Positions 1 to 8,827 of a stretch of 64,000 bases of DNA are shown here, one piece after another (position 1 is the first letter of the stretch; every line of letters begins with the position of its first letter). The position numbers and the translations under genes are program-made. This DNA is from Paraburkholderia bannensis NBRC 103871 (lineage in GTDB: Bacteria; Pseudomonadota; Gammaproteobacteria; Burkholderiales; Burkholderiaceae): assembly GCF_000685015.1 (NCBI RefSeq), contig NZ_BAYA01000001.1, positions 62,001 through 126,000 of the forward strand, written 5' to 3'. The notes below the pieces were generated by a model. The model saw nothing but the letters and a program-made list of their open reading frames with translations. It had not been told where the DNA came from and did not search any database.

Positions 1-1437
1 ATGGGCGGCTCGATCTTCGCGCAGGTCACGCAGCAGGTCGGCAACGACGCGCCTGACGTCGACAGCGCCGAAGACCTCAAGCAGTTCTTCAACGCGATCC
101 AGAAACTCAACGCCAACGAGCAGGTGCTCGCGTACCACGACCGCTCGGACGGCGGCCTGTGGGCGACCGTTTGCGAAATGGCGTTTGCTGGCCACACGGG
201 CGTGTCGCTGAACGTGGACATGCTCACGCTCGACGGCGAGCACGGCACGGACTTCGGCGACGCCAAGGACTGGGCGAAGCAGACCAGCGGCCGCCGCGAC
301 GACCGCACGCTGCGCGCACTGTTCTCGGAAGAACTGGGCGCCGTGATCCAGGTGCCGGCAACGCAACGCGACGCCGTGATGGCGGTGCTGCGCGAGCACA
401 ACCTGTCGGTCTGCTCGAACGTGATCGGCACGCTCAACAACCGCGACTCGATCGAAATTTACCGCGACGCCAAGCGCATCTTTGAAGCGCCGCGCGCTGA
501 GCTGCACCGCGTGTGGAGCGAAGTGAGCTGGCGCATTGCGCGCCTGCGCGACAACCCGGCCTGTGCCGACGCCGAATACGATGCGCTGCTCGACGCGGCC
601 GATCCGGGCATGCAGCCGACGCTCACGTTCGATGCTGCCGAGGACATCGCCGCGCCGTTCATCGGCAAGGGCGCGCGTCCGCGCGTGGCGATCCTGCGCG
701 AGCAGGGCGTGAACTCGCACCTTGAAACCGCCTATGCGTTCGACCGTGCGGGCTTCGACGCGCACGACGTGCACATGAGCGACCTGCTGGAAGGCCGCGC
801 TACGCTGGCCGATTTCGCGGGCGCGGTCGCCTGCGGCGGCTTCTCGTACGGCGACGTGCTGGGCGCGGGCGAAGGCTGGGCCAAGACGATCCGCTTCAAC
901 GCGCAGCTTGCGGACATGTTCGCGGCGTTCTTCGGGCGCGAGGACACCTTCGCGCTGGGTATCTGCAACGGCTGCCAGATGCTGTCGAGCCTCGCCTCGA
1001 TGATCCCGGGCGCCGAAGCCTGGCCGAAGTTCACGCGTAACAAGTCGGAGCAGTTCGAAGCGCGCTTCTCGCTCGCCGAAGTGCAAAGCTCGCCGTCGAT
1101 CTTCTTCGCCGGCATGGAAGGCTCGCGCATTCCGGTCGCGGTCGCGCACGGCGAAGGTTTCGCGGACTTCTCGCAGCAAGGCGACATCTCGAAGGTGGCA
1201 GTGGCGATGCGCTACGTCGATCACCGTGGCCAGCCGACCGAAGGCTATCCGTTCAACCCGAATGGCTCGCCGCAAGGCATTACCTCGGTGACGACCGCCG
1301 ACGGCCGCTTCACCGTGCTGATGCCGCACATGGAGCGCGTGCACCGCACCGTGACGATGAGCTGGCACCCCGAAGGCTGGGGCGAGGCGAGCCCGTGGCT
1401 GCGTGCGTTCCAGAACGCGCGCAAATGGGTCGGTTAA
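1..1437 (+). CDS. purL: Phosphoribosylformylglycinamidine synthase, C-terminal part (5' truncated by window edge)
   Basis: This enzyme uses glutamine and ATP to turn FGAR into FGAM in de novo purine synthesis. Only the last 478 residues are present. The family is about 1300 residues long, so the ATG at base 1 is internal and the gene begins before the window. Residues 1-220 are the end of the AIR-synthase-like core. From about residue 227 (RPRVAILREQGVNSH) the class I glutamine amidotransferase domain follows, with nucleophile Cys322 in GICNGCQ and the catalytic pair His456/Glu458 in WHPEGWG. The C-terminus is complete and followed by a strong terminator at 1492-1537. No frameshift is seen. 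Confidence 0.97.
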   Translation: MGGSIFAQVTQQVGNDAPDVDSAEDLKQFFNAIQKLNANEQVLAYHDRSDGGLWATVCEMAFAGHTGVSLNVDMLTLDGEHGTDFGDAKDWAKQTSGRRDDRTLRALFSEELGAVIQVPATQRDAVMAVLREHNLSVCSNVIGTLNNRDSIEIYRDAKRIFEAPRAELHRVWSEVSWRIARLRDNPACADAEYDALLDAADPGMQPTLTFDAAEDIAAPFIGKGARPRVAILREQGVNSHLETAYAFDRAGFDAHDVHMSDLLEGRATLADFAGAVACGGFSYGDVLGAGEGWAKTIRFNAQLADMFAAFFGREDTFALGICNGCQMLSSLASMIPGAEAWPKFTRNKSEQFEARFSLAEVQSSPSIFFAGMEGSRIPVAVAHGEGFADFSQQGDISKVAVAMRYVDHRGQPTEGYPFNPNGSPQGITSVTTADGRFTVLMPHMERVHRTVTMSWHPEGWGEASPWLRAFQNARKWVG

Positions 1438-1491
1438 ATCTCGTTTGACGCCGCCGGTCGCCTGTTGGGCGCCCGGCGCATCGAATCCCGG

Positions 1492-1537
1492 AAACCCCGG
1501 TCATGTCTGCTTCGGCGGAAATGACCGGGGTTTTTTG
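1492..1537 (+). terminator. Rho-independent terminator of purL
   Basis: A 13-bp stem (AAACCCCGGTCAT / ATGACCGGGGTTT) encloses a 16-nt loop and runs into six T residues, 55 bases after the purL stop. Confidence 0.9.
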
Positions 1538-1567
1538 TCTTACGTGTTTTACGTGCGGCGTTGGGGT

Positions 1568-1631
1568 GCGGTGAATAGCGGCCTTATTCGCCGCAGATAT
1601 TGCGGTGAATAAATTGCCTATGCGGCGAATA
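1568..1631. promoter_or_regulatory. Repeat array upstream of the Fic gene (candidate operator)
   Basis: Four copies of the 10-mer GCGGYGAATA lie in 64 bases: direct at 1568-1577, inverted at 1585-1594, direct at 1602-1611 and direct at 1622-1631. The last two are exactly 20 bp apart, about two helical turns. A near copy (GCGGCGATTA, 1655-1664) lies just inside the coding region. The array fills the space where the Fic promoter must be, so autoregulation by the Fic protein's C-terminal helix-turn-helix-like region is plausible. The repeats are seen directly; the regulatory role is inferred. Confidence 0.6.
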
Positions 1632-1648
1632 CAGCCCATAATCCCCGC

Positions 1649-2770
1649 ATGAATAGCGGCGATTATCTCTACATCTGGCAAGCCGGCGACTGGCCACAGT
1701 GGCGCTTCGACATGACGGCGCTCGCTGGCCCCATGGCCGAAGCGAGCCGAGCCCAGGGCGTCCTGCTGGGCCGTCTGGCTGACGTCGGTATGCGCCTGCG
1801 CGATCAGGCGAGTCTCGCGGCACTCACCGAGGACGTGCTCAAGACCAGCGAGATCGAAGGCGAGCGCCTGAGTGTCGCGTCGGTGCGCTCGTCGATTGCG
1901 CGGCGTCTGGGCGTCGATATCGGCGCGCTGGCTCCGGTCGACCGGCACGTGGAAGGAGTGGTCGCCATGGTGCTCGATGCGACGGCTAACCACCGGCTTG
2001 CGGTCACGCGTGAACGCCTCTTTGGCTGGCACGCGGCGCTGTTCCCAACTGGCTATGCGGGACTCTCGCGGATCACGGTCGGCGCCTGGCGCGACGACGC
2101 CACTGGGCCCATGCAGGTCGTGTCCGGCCCGATCGGCCGTCAGCGAGTGCATTTCGAGGCGCCGCCCGCGCCGTTACTCGACGTGCAGCTAAAACGTTTT
2201 CTCGACTGGATCAACCAGCCCACGCCGATGCCGCCGCTCATCAAGGCGGGACTCGCGCATCTGTGGTTCGTCACGTTGCATCCGTTCGACGACGGCAACG
2301 GGCGTATTGCGCGCGCCATCGGCGACCTGCTGCTGTCGCGCGCCGATGGCAGCACGCAACGCTTCTACAGCCTGTCGTCGCAGATCCAGCGCGAGCGCAA
2401 GGCTTACTACGAGATCCTCGAACGCACGCAGAAAGGCTCGATGGATGTGACGCAATGGCTCGCGTGGTTTCTCGAGACGCTGCATCGCGCCGTCGATCAC
2501 GCGCAACTCACCCTGGATTCGGTGCTCGTGAAGGCGCGTTTCTGGCATCAGTGGGCCGACACGCCGTTCAACGAGCGGCAGGCGAAGCTGCTGAACAAAC
2601 TGCTCGACGGTTTCGACGGCAAGCTGACGACTGGCAAATGGGCCGCCATCGCCAAATGTTCGTCGGATACCGCGTTGCGGGACATCAACGACCTGGTCGC
2701 GCGCGGTATGTTGCGCAAGGCCGAAGGCGGCGGGCGCAGCACGAGTTACGAACTGATGCCGCCGCCATGA
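1649..2770 (+). CDS. Fic family protein (DUF4172 + Fic + C-terminal winged-helix-like region)
   Basis: Fic domains usually transfer AMP from ATP to a hydroxyl side chain of a target protein. The 373-residue protein has a DUF4172-like N-terminus (about residues 5-85) and then the Fic core with the complete active-site motif HPFDDGNGRIAR at residues 211-222, where His211 is the general base. TSEIEG at residues 66-71 fits the class II inhibitory motif (S/T)xxxE(G/N), with Glu70 the autoinhibitory glutamate expected to fold into the ATP site. The last 70 residues resemble a winged helix, as in many Fic-HTH proteins. The gene stands alone between two terminators and no antitoxin is adjacent, which suits a self-inhibited class II Fic. 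The target is unknown. Confidence 0.88.
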   Translation: MNSGDYLYIWQAGDWPQWRFDMTALAGPMAEASRAQGVLLGRLADVGMRLRDQASLAALTEDVLKTSEIEGERLSVASVRSSIARRLGVDIGALAPVDRHVEGVVAMVLDATANHRLAVTRERLFGWHAALFPTGYAGLSRITVGAWRDDATGPMQVVSGPIGRQRVHFEAPPAPLLDVQLKRFLDWINQPTPMPPLIKAGLAHLWFVTLHPFDDGNGRIARAIGDLLLSRADGSTQRFYSLSSQIQRERKAYYEILERTQKGSMDVTQWLAWFLETLHRAVDHAQLTLDSVLVKARFWHQWADTPFNERQAKLLNKLLDGFDGKLTTGKWAAIAKCSSDTALRDINDLVARGMLRKAEGGGRSTSYELMPPP

Positions 2771-2807
2771 AAAAACCCCGCGCCTTTGCAGGTCGCGGGG
2801 TTTTTCT
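2770..2807. terminator. Bidirectional terminator between the Fic gene and ppiC
   Basis: The stem CCCCGCG (2776-2782) / CGCGGGG (2794-2800) is flanked by A-rich sequence on the left and five T residues on the right. It can therefore stop the Fic transcript on the plus strand and the peptidylprolyl isomerase transcript on the minus strand. Confidence 0.88.
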
Positions 2808-2843
2808 TGCAGCGAAACTGCAGTGCGGTCTCGCAGTGCGGTC

Positions 2844-3626
2844 TTACTGGATCTTCGCTTGCGCGCGCAGTTGCTTTTCGAACGCGAGCAGCTTTTCCTG
2901 CTGGAGCTGTTGCACGATCTGCGGGCGAACCTGCTCAAGCGGCGGCGGGGCGATCGCGCGAATGTCGTCGACACGGATGATGTGCCAGCCGAACTGCGTA
3001 TGCACCGGCGTGTCGGTCACCTGGCCCTTCTGCAGCGACGTCGCGGCAGCGGCGAATTCCGGCACGTATGCCTTCGGATCCGACCAGTCGAGGTCGCCGC
3101 CGTTCTTCGCCGAACCCGGATCCTTCGAGTACTGCTTCGCGAGGTCTTCGAAGCTTGCGCCGGCCTTGATCTTCGCGATCAGGTCTTTGGCCTGCTGCTC
3201 GTCGGCGACGAGGATGTGGTGCAGGTGATATTCCTTGCCGCCGCCCGCGCCCTGCGTGACCTTGTCGTACATCGCCTTGACTTCGGCGTCGCTCGGCTGG
3301 TTGTTCTTGAGGAAGTCCTCGATCCACGCGTGCAGGATGACCTGCTGCTGCGCCATCGCCAGTTGTGCCTTCACGTCCGGACGATTCGGGATGCCCAGAC
3401 GCGCGGCTTCCTGCATCAGCACTTCGCGGTTGATCAGTTCTTCACGCACGGCCTTTTGCAGATCCGGCGTGTCTTGCTGGCCCTGGGCCACGACCTGGGC
3501 GACGAGCGCGTTGGCGCGCGACGTCGGAATCGGCGTGCCGTTCACGACGGCGACATTCTGTGCAAAGGCGGGAGCCGCCGCGCACGCAGCCAGCAACACC
3601 CAGAGACGGGTTTTCTTCAAGGTCAT
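2844..3626 (-). CDS. Periplasmic PpiC-type peptidylprolyl isomerase
   Basis: Parvulin-type foldase that isomerises prolyl bonds of exported proteins. The 260-residue protein starts with a typical Sec signal (MTLKKTRLWVLLAAC, cleavage near AFA-Q at about residue 22). A SurA/PrsA-like helical N-domain with a second stretch containing Asn-Arg-Pro-Asp-Val-Lys follows. The rotamase domain covers about residues 130-232 (YHLHHILVADE, then FGWHIIRVDD at its end). It is the last gene of a minus-strand run selO-msrB-yciB-bolA-ppiC, 48 bases after bolA. The placement next to bolA and yciB matches other Burkholderiales. A periplasmic chaperone role in outer-membrane protein biogenesis is inferred. Confidence 0.93.
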   Translation of the reverse strand: MTLKKTRLWVLLAACAAAPAFAQNVAVVNGTPIPTSRANALVAQVVAQGQQDTPDLQKAVREELINREVLMQEAARLGIPNRPDVKAQLAMAQQQVILHAWIEDFLKNNQPSDAEVKAMYDKVTQGAGGGKEYHLHHILVADEQQAKDLIAKIKAGASFEDLAKQYSKDPGSAKNGGDLDWSDPKAYVPEFAAAATSLQKGQVTDTPVHTQFGWHIIRVDDIRAIAPPPLEQVRPQIVQQLQQEKLLAFEKQLRAQAKIQ

Positions 3627-3674
3627 CGAAAAATCCTAACAGGGCGAATCAAAAGTGGGGCTTATCGGTGGGCT

Positions 3675-3986
3675 TTATCGGGGCAGCGCCGCGGCTTCTT
3701 CGGGCGTGAGCGCCGTGATCGCCAGCGCGTGAATGCCGCGCTGCATGGCCTCGGCCAGCGCATCATACACTAAGCGATGCCTTGCCACGCGGGCTTTCCC
3801 CGTGAATGCGGACGCAACGATCGTGACATGAAAATGACCACCGGCAGACGCGCCGGCATGGCCCGCATGCAGCGCGCTGTCGTCGCGCACGACGATCGAT
3901 TCGACCGGCGCGAGCGCGGCCGTGAGGCGCGTCTCGATCAGCGCGAGGCGCTCGGCGGGACTGGCGTTGAGGAATACGTCGCTCAT
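3675..3986 (-). CDS. BolA family protein
   Basis: BolA proteins act with monothiol glutaredoxins in Fe-S and iron handling, and some bind DNA. The 103-residue protein has the expected beta-alpha-alpha-beta core ([20 protein letters not shown] at residues 51-70, then [13 protein letters not shown]) and a His/Gly/Ala-rich loop before it. The ATG at 3986 was chosen because it overlaps the upstream yciB stop by four bases (ATGA type), giving translational coupling, and gives the normal family length. The same frame stays open further upstream, but that stretch only reads yciB in another frame. Confidence 0.93.
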   Translation of the reverse strand: MSDVFLNASPAERLALIETRLTAALAPVESIVVRDDSALHAGHAGASAGGHFHVTIVASAFTGKARVARHRLVYDALAEAMQRGIHALAITALTPEEAAALPR

Positions 3987-4516
3987 TCTTCTTCCTTCAT
4001 GTGACGCGACAGCCAGAGACTCTGGCCGACGATAAACACGACCAGGATCCCGGTCGCGCCAAACAGCTTGAAGTCGACCCACGCGTCGGTGGAGAAGTGG
4101 AAGGCAACGAACAGATTGAGAATGCCGAGCAGCGCGAAGAAGATCGACCAGACGAAGTTCAGTTGCGTCCAGACGCGCTGGGGCAGGGAGATCTGCTTGC
4201 CCATCATCGCTTCGATGAGGTTCTTGCCGAACGCCACCTGCGAGACCAGCAGAACGACCGAGAAGGCCCAGTAGAGCACCGTGGGCTTCCACTTGATGAA
4301 GGTCTCGTCGTGCAGGATCAGCGTGGCGCCGCCGAATACGACGACGATGCCCAGCGACAGCCATAGCATCGGATCGACCTTGCGGTGCCGGAACGCCACC
4401 CAGGCGATCTGCACGAGCGTCGCGACGATCGCCACGGTCGTGGCCGTATAGATGCCCCACACCTTGAAGGCGACGAAGAACAGGATGATCGGGAACAGAT
4501 CAAACAGAAATTTCAT
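3983..4516 (-). CDS. yciB: Septation protein A / YciB inner-membrane protein
   Basis: Small polytopic inner-membrane protein linked in enterobacteria and Shigella to cell-envelope elongation and septation. The 177 residues begin [19 protein letters not shown], the family hallmark, and hold about five hydrophobic segments. The conserved stretches [21 protein letters not shown] and [14 protein letters not shown] are all recognisable, and the length is normal. It overlaps bolA by four bases. A 92-base gap separates it from msrB upstream, so it may have its own promoter. Confidence 0.96.
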   Translation of the reverse strand: MKFLFDLFPIILFFVAFKVWGIYTATTVAIVATLVQIAWVAFRHRKVDPMLWLSLGIVVVFGGATLILHDETFIKWKPTVLYWAFSVVLLVSQVAFGKNLIEAMMGKQISLPQRVWTQLNFVWSIFFALLGILNLFVAFHFSTDAWVDFKLFGATGILVVFIVGQSLWLSRHMKEEE

Positions 4517-4608
4517 TATCGGCCTGGAGTCCGCAAAAAGAGCCGCAAAAAGGGCGCAACGCGGCTATCCGGCACGCGCCCCGCATGGAGGGCGCATGCC
4601 TGCCCGCG

Positions 4609-5028
4609 TTACTTGGGCTCGAATTGTAGCGCAGCCGAATTGATGCAATACCGAAGGCCCGTTGGGGCCGGACCGTCTTCGAAGACGTGGCCCAGATGCG
4701 CGCCGCAGTTCTTGCAGCGCACTTCGATGCGCAACATGCCGTGCGTGCGGTCGGTGCGCTCCTCGATGACCTCGCCGTCGATCGGGCGGAAATAGCTCGG
4801 CCAGCCGCAGCCAGCGTCGAATTTCGTGTCGGACTCGAATAACGGCGTGCCGCAACAGACGCAGTCGTAGATGCCGCGTTCGTTGTGATCCCAGTACTTG
4901 CCGGTGAAGGCGCGCTCGGTGGCCGCGTGGCGCGTCACCTGGTATTGGGTCGGATCGAGCTTGGCGCGCCATTCGGCGTCGCTCTTGTGGCCGGGGTAGG
5001 CGTCGGAGTTATGGTCGTCCTGGCTCAT
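4609..5028 (-). CDS. msrB: Peptide-methionine (R)-S-oxide reductase MsrB
   Basis: MsrB reduces the R-epimer of methionine sulfoxide in proteins. The 139 residues keep the zinc ligands Cys56/Cys59 (CVCCG) and Cys105/Cys108 (CKNC), the CGWPSYF motif starting at Cys74, and the catalytic Cys128 in [11 protein letters not shown]. The start at 5028 is preferred because AAGGA precedes it at good spacing; an in-frame extension to 5136 overlaps selO and has no family similarity. It lies 52 bases after selO, giving a two-gene oxidative-stress unit. It is a stand-alone MsrB, not fused to MsrA. Confidence 0.97.
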   Translation of the reverse strand: MSQDDHNSDAYPGHKSDAEWRAKLDPTQYQVTRHAATERAFTGKYWDHNERGIYDCVCCGTPLFESDTKFDAGCGWPSYFRPIDGEVIEERTDRTHGMLRIEVRCKNCGAHLGHVFEDGPAPTGLRYCINSAALQFEPK

Positions 5029-5080
5029 ATCGGGTTCCTTGGATGAAACTGCGGGGAAGACTGCGTAGATGGGGCCGCGC

Positions 5081-6691
5081 TCACGAAGAACAACTGACTT
5101 CGAGCGAGCTGGCCCACGCGGGCGGCAGTGCCGCATAAGCGGCGTTTTCCGGCTGCTCGTCGAACGGACGCTTGAGCACGTTCGCGAGCCGTTCGACTTC
5201 GCTGAAATCCTTCTGCGCCGCGCGCTCGATCGCCGTCTGCGCGAGATGGTTGCGCAGCACGAACTTCGGATTCACGCGGTTCATCGCTTCTGCGCGAGCG
5301 GCGTCGTCGCGCGTTTCCTGCTGCAGGCGCGCGCGATAGTCGGCCGCCCAGGCGTCGAAGGCGGGACGGTCGAGGAACAGGTCACGCACCGTCGTGTCGC
5401 CGTGCGCATCGAGCTTCGACACGCGCGCGAGATTGCGGAACGTCAGCGTGAAATCGGCGCGGTTCGTGTTCATGATGTCGAACAGGCGATTCGCGAGCTG
5501 ATCGTCGCCGTCGAGCGCGTGCTCCAGGCCCAGCTTCGCGCGCATGCGCGCTTCGAGCGCGGGTGCGAAGTGCGACTTGAAGCGTTCGAGCACGCCTTGC
5601 GCGTCGGCCACGCAGCGCTCGCCGCGCGCTTTCTCGTCGGCGATATCGTAGTGCGCGCCGAACAGCGGCAGCAGCGCCTGCGCGAGGCAAAACAGGTTCC
5701 AGTAGCCGATCTGCGGCTGCATGCGATACGCGTAGCGGCCCTGCGAATCCGAATGATTGCAGATGTGGTTCGCATCGAAGCCGTCGATGAAACCGAACGG
5801 GCCGTAGTCGATCGTGAGACCGAGGATCGACATGTTGTCGGTGTTCATCACGCCGTGGCAGAAGCCCACGGCCTGCCAGTCGACCATCAGCGCCGCCGTG
5901 CTGCGCACCGCCTGGTCGAGCAGGGCGAGGTACGGGTCGTCGGCTTCGCGCAGTTGCGGGTAGAAGCGCTCGATCACGTGATCGGCGAGCTTGCGCAGCG
6001 CCTCGACGTTATCGTTCGAATAGAAGTGCTCGAAGTGGCCGAAGCGCACGAAGCTGGGCGACACACGCGTGACGACCGCCGCGGTTTCCAGTTCCTCGCG
6101 GCGCACCGCCTGATCGGAACCGGTCACGGCGAGCGCGCGCGTGGTCGGAATGCCCAGGTGATGCATGGCCTCGGAGCACAGGAATTCGCGGATCGACGAA
6201 CGCAGCACCGCGCGGCCGTCGCCCATGCGCGAATACGGCGTGCGTCCCGCGCCCTTGAGCTGCACTTCCTCGCGCAGGCCCGCGTGTTCGACTTCGCCGA
6301 GCATCAGCGCGCGGCCGTCGCCGAGCTGGCCCGCCCACACGCCGAACTGATGCCCCGAATACACCGTCGCATACGACATTGCGCCCGGCGAGCGTTCGCG
6401 CGTGAAGTTGCCGCTGAAGAACGCCGCGAACGCGGGGTCTTTCGCGGCGGCGGGGTCGAGGCCCAGCAGCGCCGCCGTTTCCGGCGAATAGCCGACCACA
6501 TACGGCGCGGGCAGCGGCGCGCCGGGCAGGCGCGTGTAGAAAGTCGCGCCGAGCGCGGCAAAACTGTCGTCGCGCTGCGCGGTGAGCGCGCGCTCGAAGT
6601 CGGCGAGCGGGCCGCTGGTCGGCAGGTTCGTGTCGGTCTGGGTCACGTGGGAATCGCTGGGAGAGGAATTCGGGCCTGGTGAAAACGACAT
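5081..6691 (-). CDS. selO: Protein adenylyltransferase SelO (YdiU/UPF0061)
   Basis: SelO is a pseudokinase that binds ATP inverted and transfers AMP to Ser/Thr/Tyr of target proteins, including redox proteins in E. coli. The 536-residue protein carries the characteristic blocks [53 protein letters not shown] and [13 protein letters not shown]. It ends in SCSS, with the cysteine third from the end, where eukaryotic SelO has selenocysteine. The start MSFSPG at 6691 gives the usual family length. The frame stays open upstream to 8053, but that part is antisense to the acyl-CoA ligase and not conserved. Confidence 0.96.
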   Translation of the reverse strand: MSFSPGPNSSPSDSHVTQTDTNLPTSGPLADFERALTAQRDDSFAALGATFYTRLPGAPLPAPYVVGYSPETAALLGLDPAAAKDPAFAAFFSGNFTRERSPGAMSYATVYSGHQFGVWAGQLGDGRALMLGEVEHAGLREEVQLKGAGRTPYSRMGDGRAVLRSSIREFLCSEAMHHLGIPTTRALAVTGSDQAVRREELETAAVVTRVSPSFVRFGHFEHFYSNDNVEALRKLADHVIERFYPQLREADDPYLALLDQAVRSTAALMVDWQAVGFCHGVMNTDNMSILGLTIDYGPFGFIDGFDANHICNHSDSQGRYAYRMQPQIGYWNLFCLAQALLPLFGAHYDIADEKARGERCVADAQGVLERFKSHFAPALEARMRAKLGLEHALDGDDQLANRLFDIMNTNRADFTLTFRNLARVSKLDAHGDTTVRDLFLDRPAFDAWAADYRARLQQETRDDAARAEAMNRVNPKFVLRNHLAQTAIERAAQKDFSEVERLANVLKRPFDEQPENAAYAALPPAWASSLEVSCSS

Positions 6692-6790
6692 GTTGAGCGC
6701 CTGTTGAATAGCCGATATTGTAAGTCCGCGCCCGCTGGCGTGCAGGACGCCGCCGCGAGCCATGTAAGACAGCCTGGAACCTGAGATAAG

Positions 6791-6807
6791 CGCGGTCGTC
6801 GACCGCG
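6791..6807. promoter_or_regulatory. Short palindrome in the selO / acyl-CoA ligase divergent promoter region
   Basis: CGCGGTCG-T-CGACCGCG is an 8-bp perfect inverted repeat with a one-base centre, 53 bases before the acyl-CoA ligase start. It could be a repressor site for either divergent gene, but in GC-rich DNA it may be chance. Confidence 0.3.
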
Positions 6808-6859
6808 GCACACAACACAACGAGCTTTCCAGACATCCGAGTCGAGGAGACCGTCGACC

Positions 6860-8611
6860 ATGACCACGCCGATCACGCCCAGCGCATCGCTCATGGGCCA
6901 GATGATGGACGTGCCGCTGCTGGTGTCGTCGCTGATCGCGCATGCGGCGCGCCATCATGGCAGCGCCCAGATCGTCTCGCGGCGCATCGAAGGCGACATC
7001 CACCGCTATACGTATCGCGATTGCGAGGCGCGCTCGAAGCAGCTTGCGCAGGCGCTGATCGCGCTGGGCGTCGAGCCAGGCGAGCGCGTGGCGACGCTGG
7101 CGTGGAACGGCTATCGGCACATGGAGGCCTACTTCGGCGTGACGGGTTTCGGCGCCGTGTGCCACACCGTCAATCCGCGTCTCTTTCCCGAACAGATCGC
7201 CTGGATCGTCAATCATGCCGACGATCGTTACGTCCTGTTCGATACGACTTTCGCCGCGCTGGTCGACACGCTCGCGCCGCAGTGCCCGCAGGTGCGCGGC
7301 TGGATCGCCCTGTGCGACGAGGCGCATCTGCCGGCCATGCGCACGCCGGTGCTCTGCTATGAGACGCTGCTCGCGGCGCAGGACGGCGATTACGCATGGC
7401 CGCTGCTCGACGAGCGCAGCGCTTCGAACCTTTGCTACACCTCGGGCACCACGGGCAATCCGAAGGGCGCGCTGTACACGCATCGTTCGTCGGTGCTGCA
7501 TGCGTACGCGGCGTCGCTGCCCGATTCGATCGGCTTGTCCGCGCGCGACGCCTTGCTGCCCGTCGTGCCGATGTTCCATGTCAACGCCTGGGGCATCCCG
7601 CACGCCGCGCCGCTCAACGGCACCAAGCTCGTGCTGCCCGGCAAGGATCTCGACGGCAAGTCGCTCTACGAGCTGATGGAGGCCGAAGGCGTGACCTGTT
7701 CCGCCGGCGTGCCGACCGTTTGGCTCGGCCTGCTCACGTACATGCGCGAGGCGGGCGTGAAGTTTTCGACGCTCAATCGCACGGTGATCGGCGGGTCGGC
7801 GTGTCCGCCCGCGATGATCCGCACGTATGAGGACGACTACGGCGTGCAGGTGATTCACGCGTGGGGCATGACGGAGATGTCGCCGCTGGGCACGCTCGCG
7901 AAGCTCAACTGGGAGCAGGCGCAAAGGCCGCCTGCCGAACAGCGCGCGCTGCTCGAAAAACAGGGCCGCGTGATTTTTGGCGTCGACATGAAAATCGTCG
8001 GCGACGATGGGCGCGAGCTGCCGTGGGACGGCGTGGCGTTCGGCGACCTGCATGTGCGCGGGCCGTGGGTGATCGACCGGTATTTCCGCCAGGAAGCGGG
8101 CACGCCGCTAGTCGACGGCTGGTTTCCGACTGGCGACGTCGCGACCATCGATCCCGACGGCTTCCTGCACATCACCGACCGCAGCAAGGACGTCATCAAG
8201 TCGGGCGGCGAATGGATCAGCTCGATCGAACTGGAAAACATCGCGGTTGCGCATCCGGCTATTGCCGAAGCGGCCTGCATCGCCTGTGCGCATCCACGCT
8301 GGACGGAGCGCCCGCTGATCGTCGCGGTGAAGAAGCCCGGCGCCGAGGTCACGCGCGAAGAACTGCTGGCGTTTTTCGACGGCAAGGTCGTCAAGTGGTG
8401 GCTGCCCGACGACGTGGCCTTCGTCGACGAACTGCCGCACACGGCCACCGGCAAGCTGCAAAAGCTCAAGCTGCGCGAACAGTTCCGCGACCACGTCCTG
8501 CCGACGGCGCTCGCCGCCGCCGAACAATGCCCGATGGAGCCACTCGATCTGCGCAAGGGCGAGGGCGGCGGCGCGCAGGATCACGCCAGATCCGCGGCCA
8601 TGCGCGACTGA
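6860..8611 (+). CDS. Medium/long-chain acyl-CoA synthetase (AMP-forming; DmdB/AlkK-like)
   Basis: ANL-superfamily ligase that activates a carboxylic acid to acyl-CoA through an acyl-adenylate. The 583-residue protein has the P-loop [11 protein letters not shown] at residues 193-203, the [12 protein letters not shown] adenine-binding motif, the hinge [15 protein letters not shown], and the C-terminal catalytic lysine region [13 protein letters not shown]. The N-terminus ([20 protein letters not shown]) is typical of the subgroup annotated as 3-(methylthio)propionyl-CoA or medium-chain fatty-acid ligase, so the substrate is uncertain. With the bifunctional enzyme at 8828 and the thiolase at 11690 it makes a near-complete beta-oxidation set. 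A terminator follows it. Confidence 0.9.
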   Translation: MTTPITPSASLMGQMMDVPLLVSSLIAHAARHHGSAQIVSRRIEGDIHRYTYRDCEARSKQLAQALIALGVEPGERVATLAWNGYRHMEAYFGVTGFGAVCHTVNPRLFPEQIAWIVNHADDRYVLFDTTFAALVDTLAPQCPQVRGWIALCDEAHLPAMRTPVLCYETLLAAQDGDYAWPLLDERSASNLCYTSGTTGNPKGALYTHRSSVLHAYAASLPDSIGLSARDALLPVVPMFHVNAWGIPHAAPLNGTKLVLPGKDLDGKSLYELMEAEGVTCSAGVPTVWLGLLTYMREAGVKFSTLNRTVIGGSACPPAMIRTYEDDYGVQVIHAWGMTEMSPLGTLAKLNWEQAQRPPAEQRALLEKQGRVIFGVDMKIVGDDGRELPWDGVAFGDLHVRGPWVIDRYFRQEAGTPLVDGWFPTGDVATIDPDGFLHITDRSKDVIKSGGEWISSIELENIAVAHPAIAEAACIACAHPRWTERPLIVAVKKPGAEVTREELLAFFDGKVVKWWLPDDVAFVDELPHTATGKLQKLKLREQFRDHVLPTALAAAEQCPMEPLDLRKGEGGGAQDHARSAAMRD

Positions 8612-8646
8612 ATTTCAGCGCGGGCAACGCGTAACCTTTTCTCCGG

Positions 8647-8672
8647 CGCGGCCCTCGGGCTGCGTTTTTTTT
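8647..8672 (+). terminator. Rho-independent terminator after the acyl-CoA ligase
   Basis: CGCGGCCC and GGGCTGCG form an 8-bp hairpin with a tight loop and one G-T pair, followed by eight T residues. Confidence 0.75.
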
Positions 8673-8827
8673 GCCCCTTTTTTGCCGCTTGGTACAAACC
8701 CTGACGCCATCTCTATCGAAAAAAATGGAACGAGCGTACTTTTTTCGGTATTCTGCCTGCTGACCGGGAATGTCGGACAATGAAGCCGGCGACGCACAAC
8801 GCGGCCCGCATGCATGGAGGCAGGCAA

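Noticed and set aside
5069..6682. A 537-residue open frame on the plus strand opposite selO
   Set aside because: Very Arg/Ala-rich, no recognisable motif, and exactly antisense to the well-conserved selO. It is a product of GC-rich third positions, as are the long antisense frames at 16875-18824, 27134-29167 and 41845-44058.
6692..8053. A 450-residue N-terminal extension of SelO
   Set aside because: The frame stays open, but the sequence is antisense to the acyl-CoA ligase and has no family similarity; the family length fits the start at 6691.
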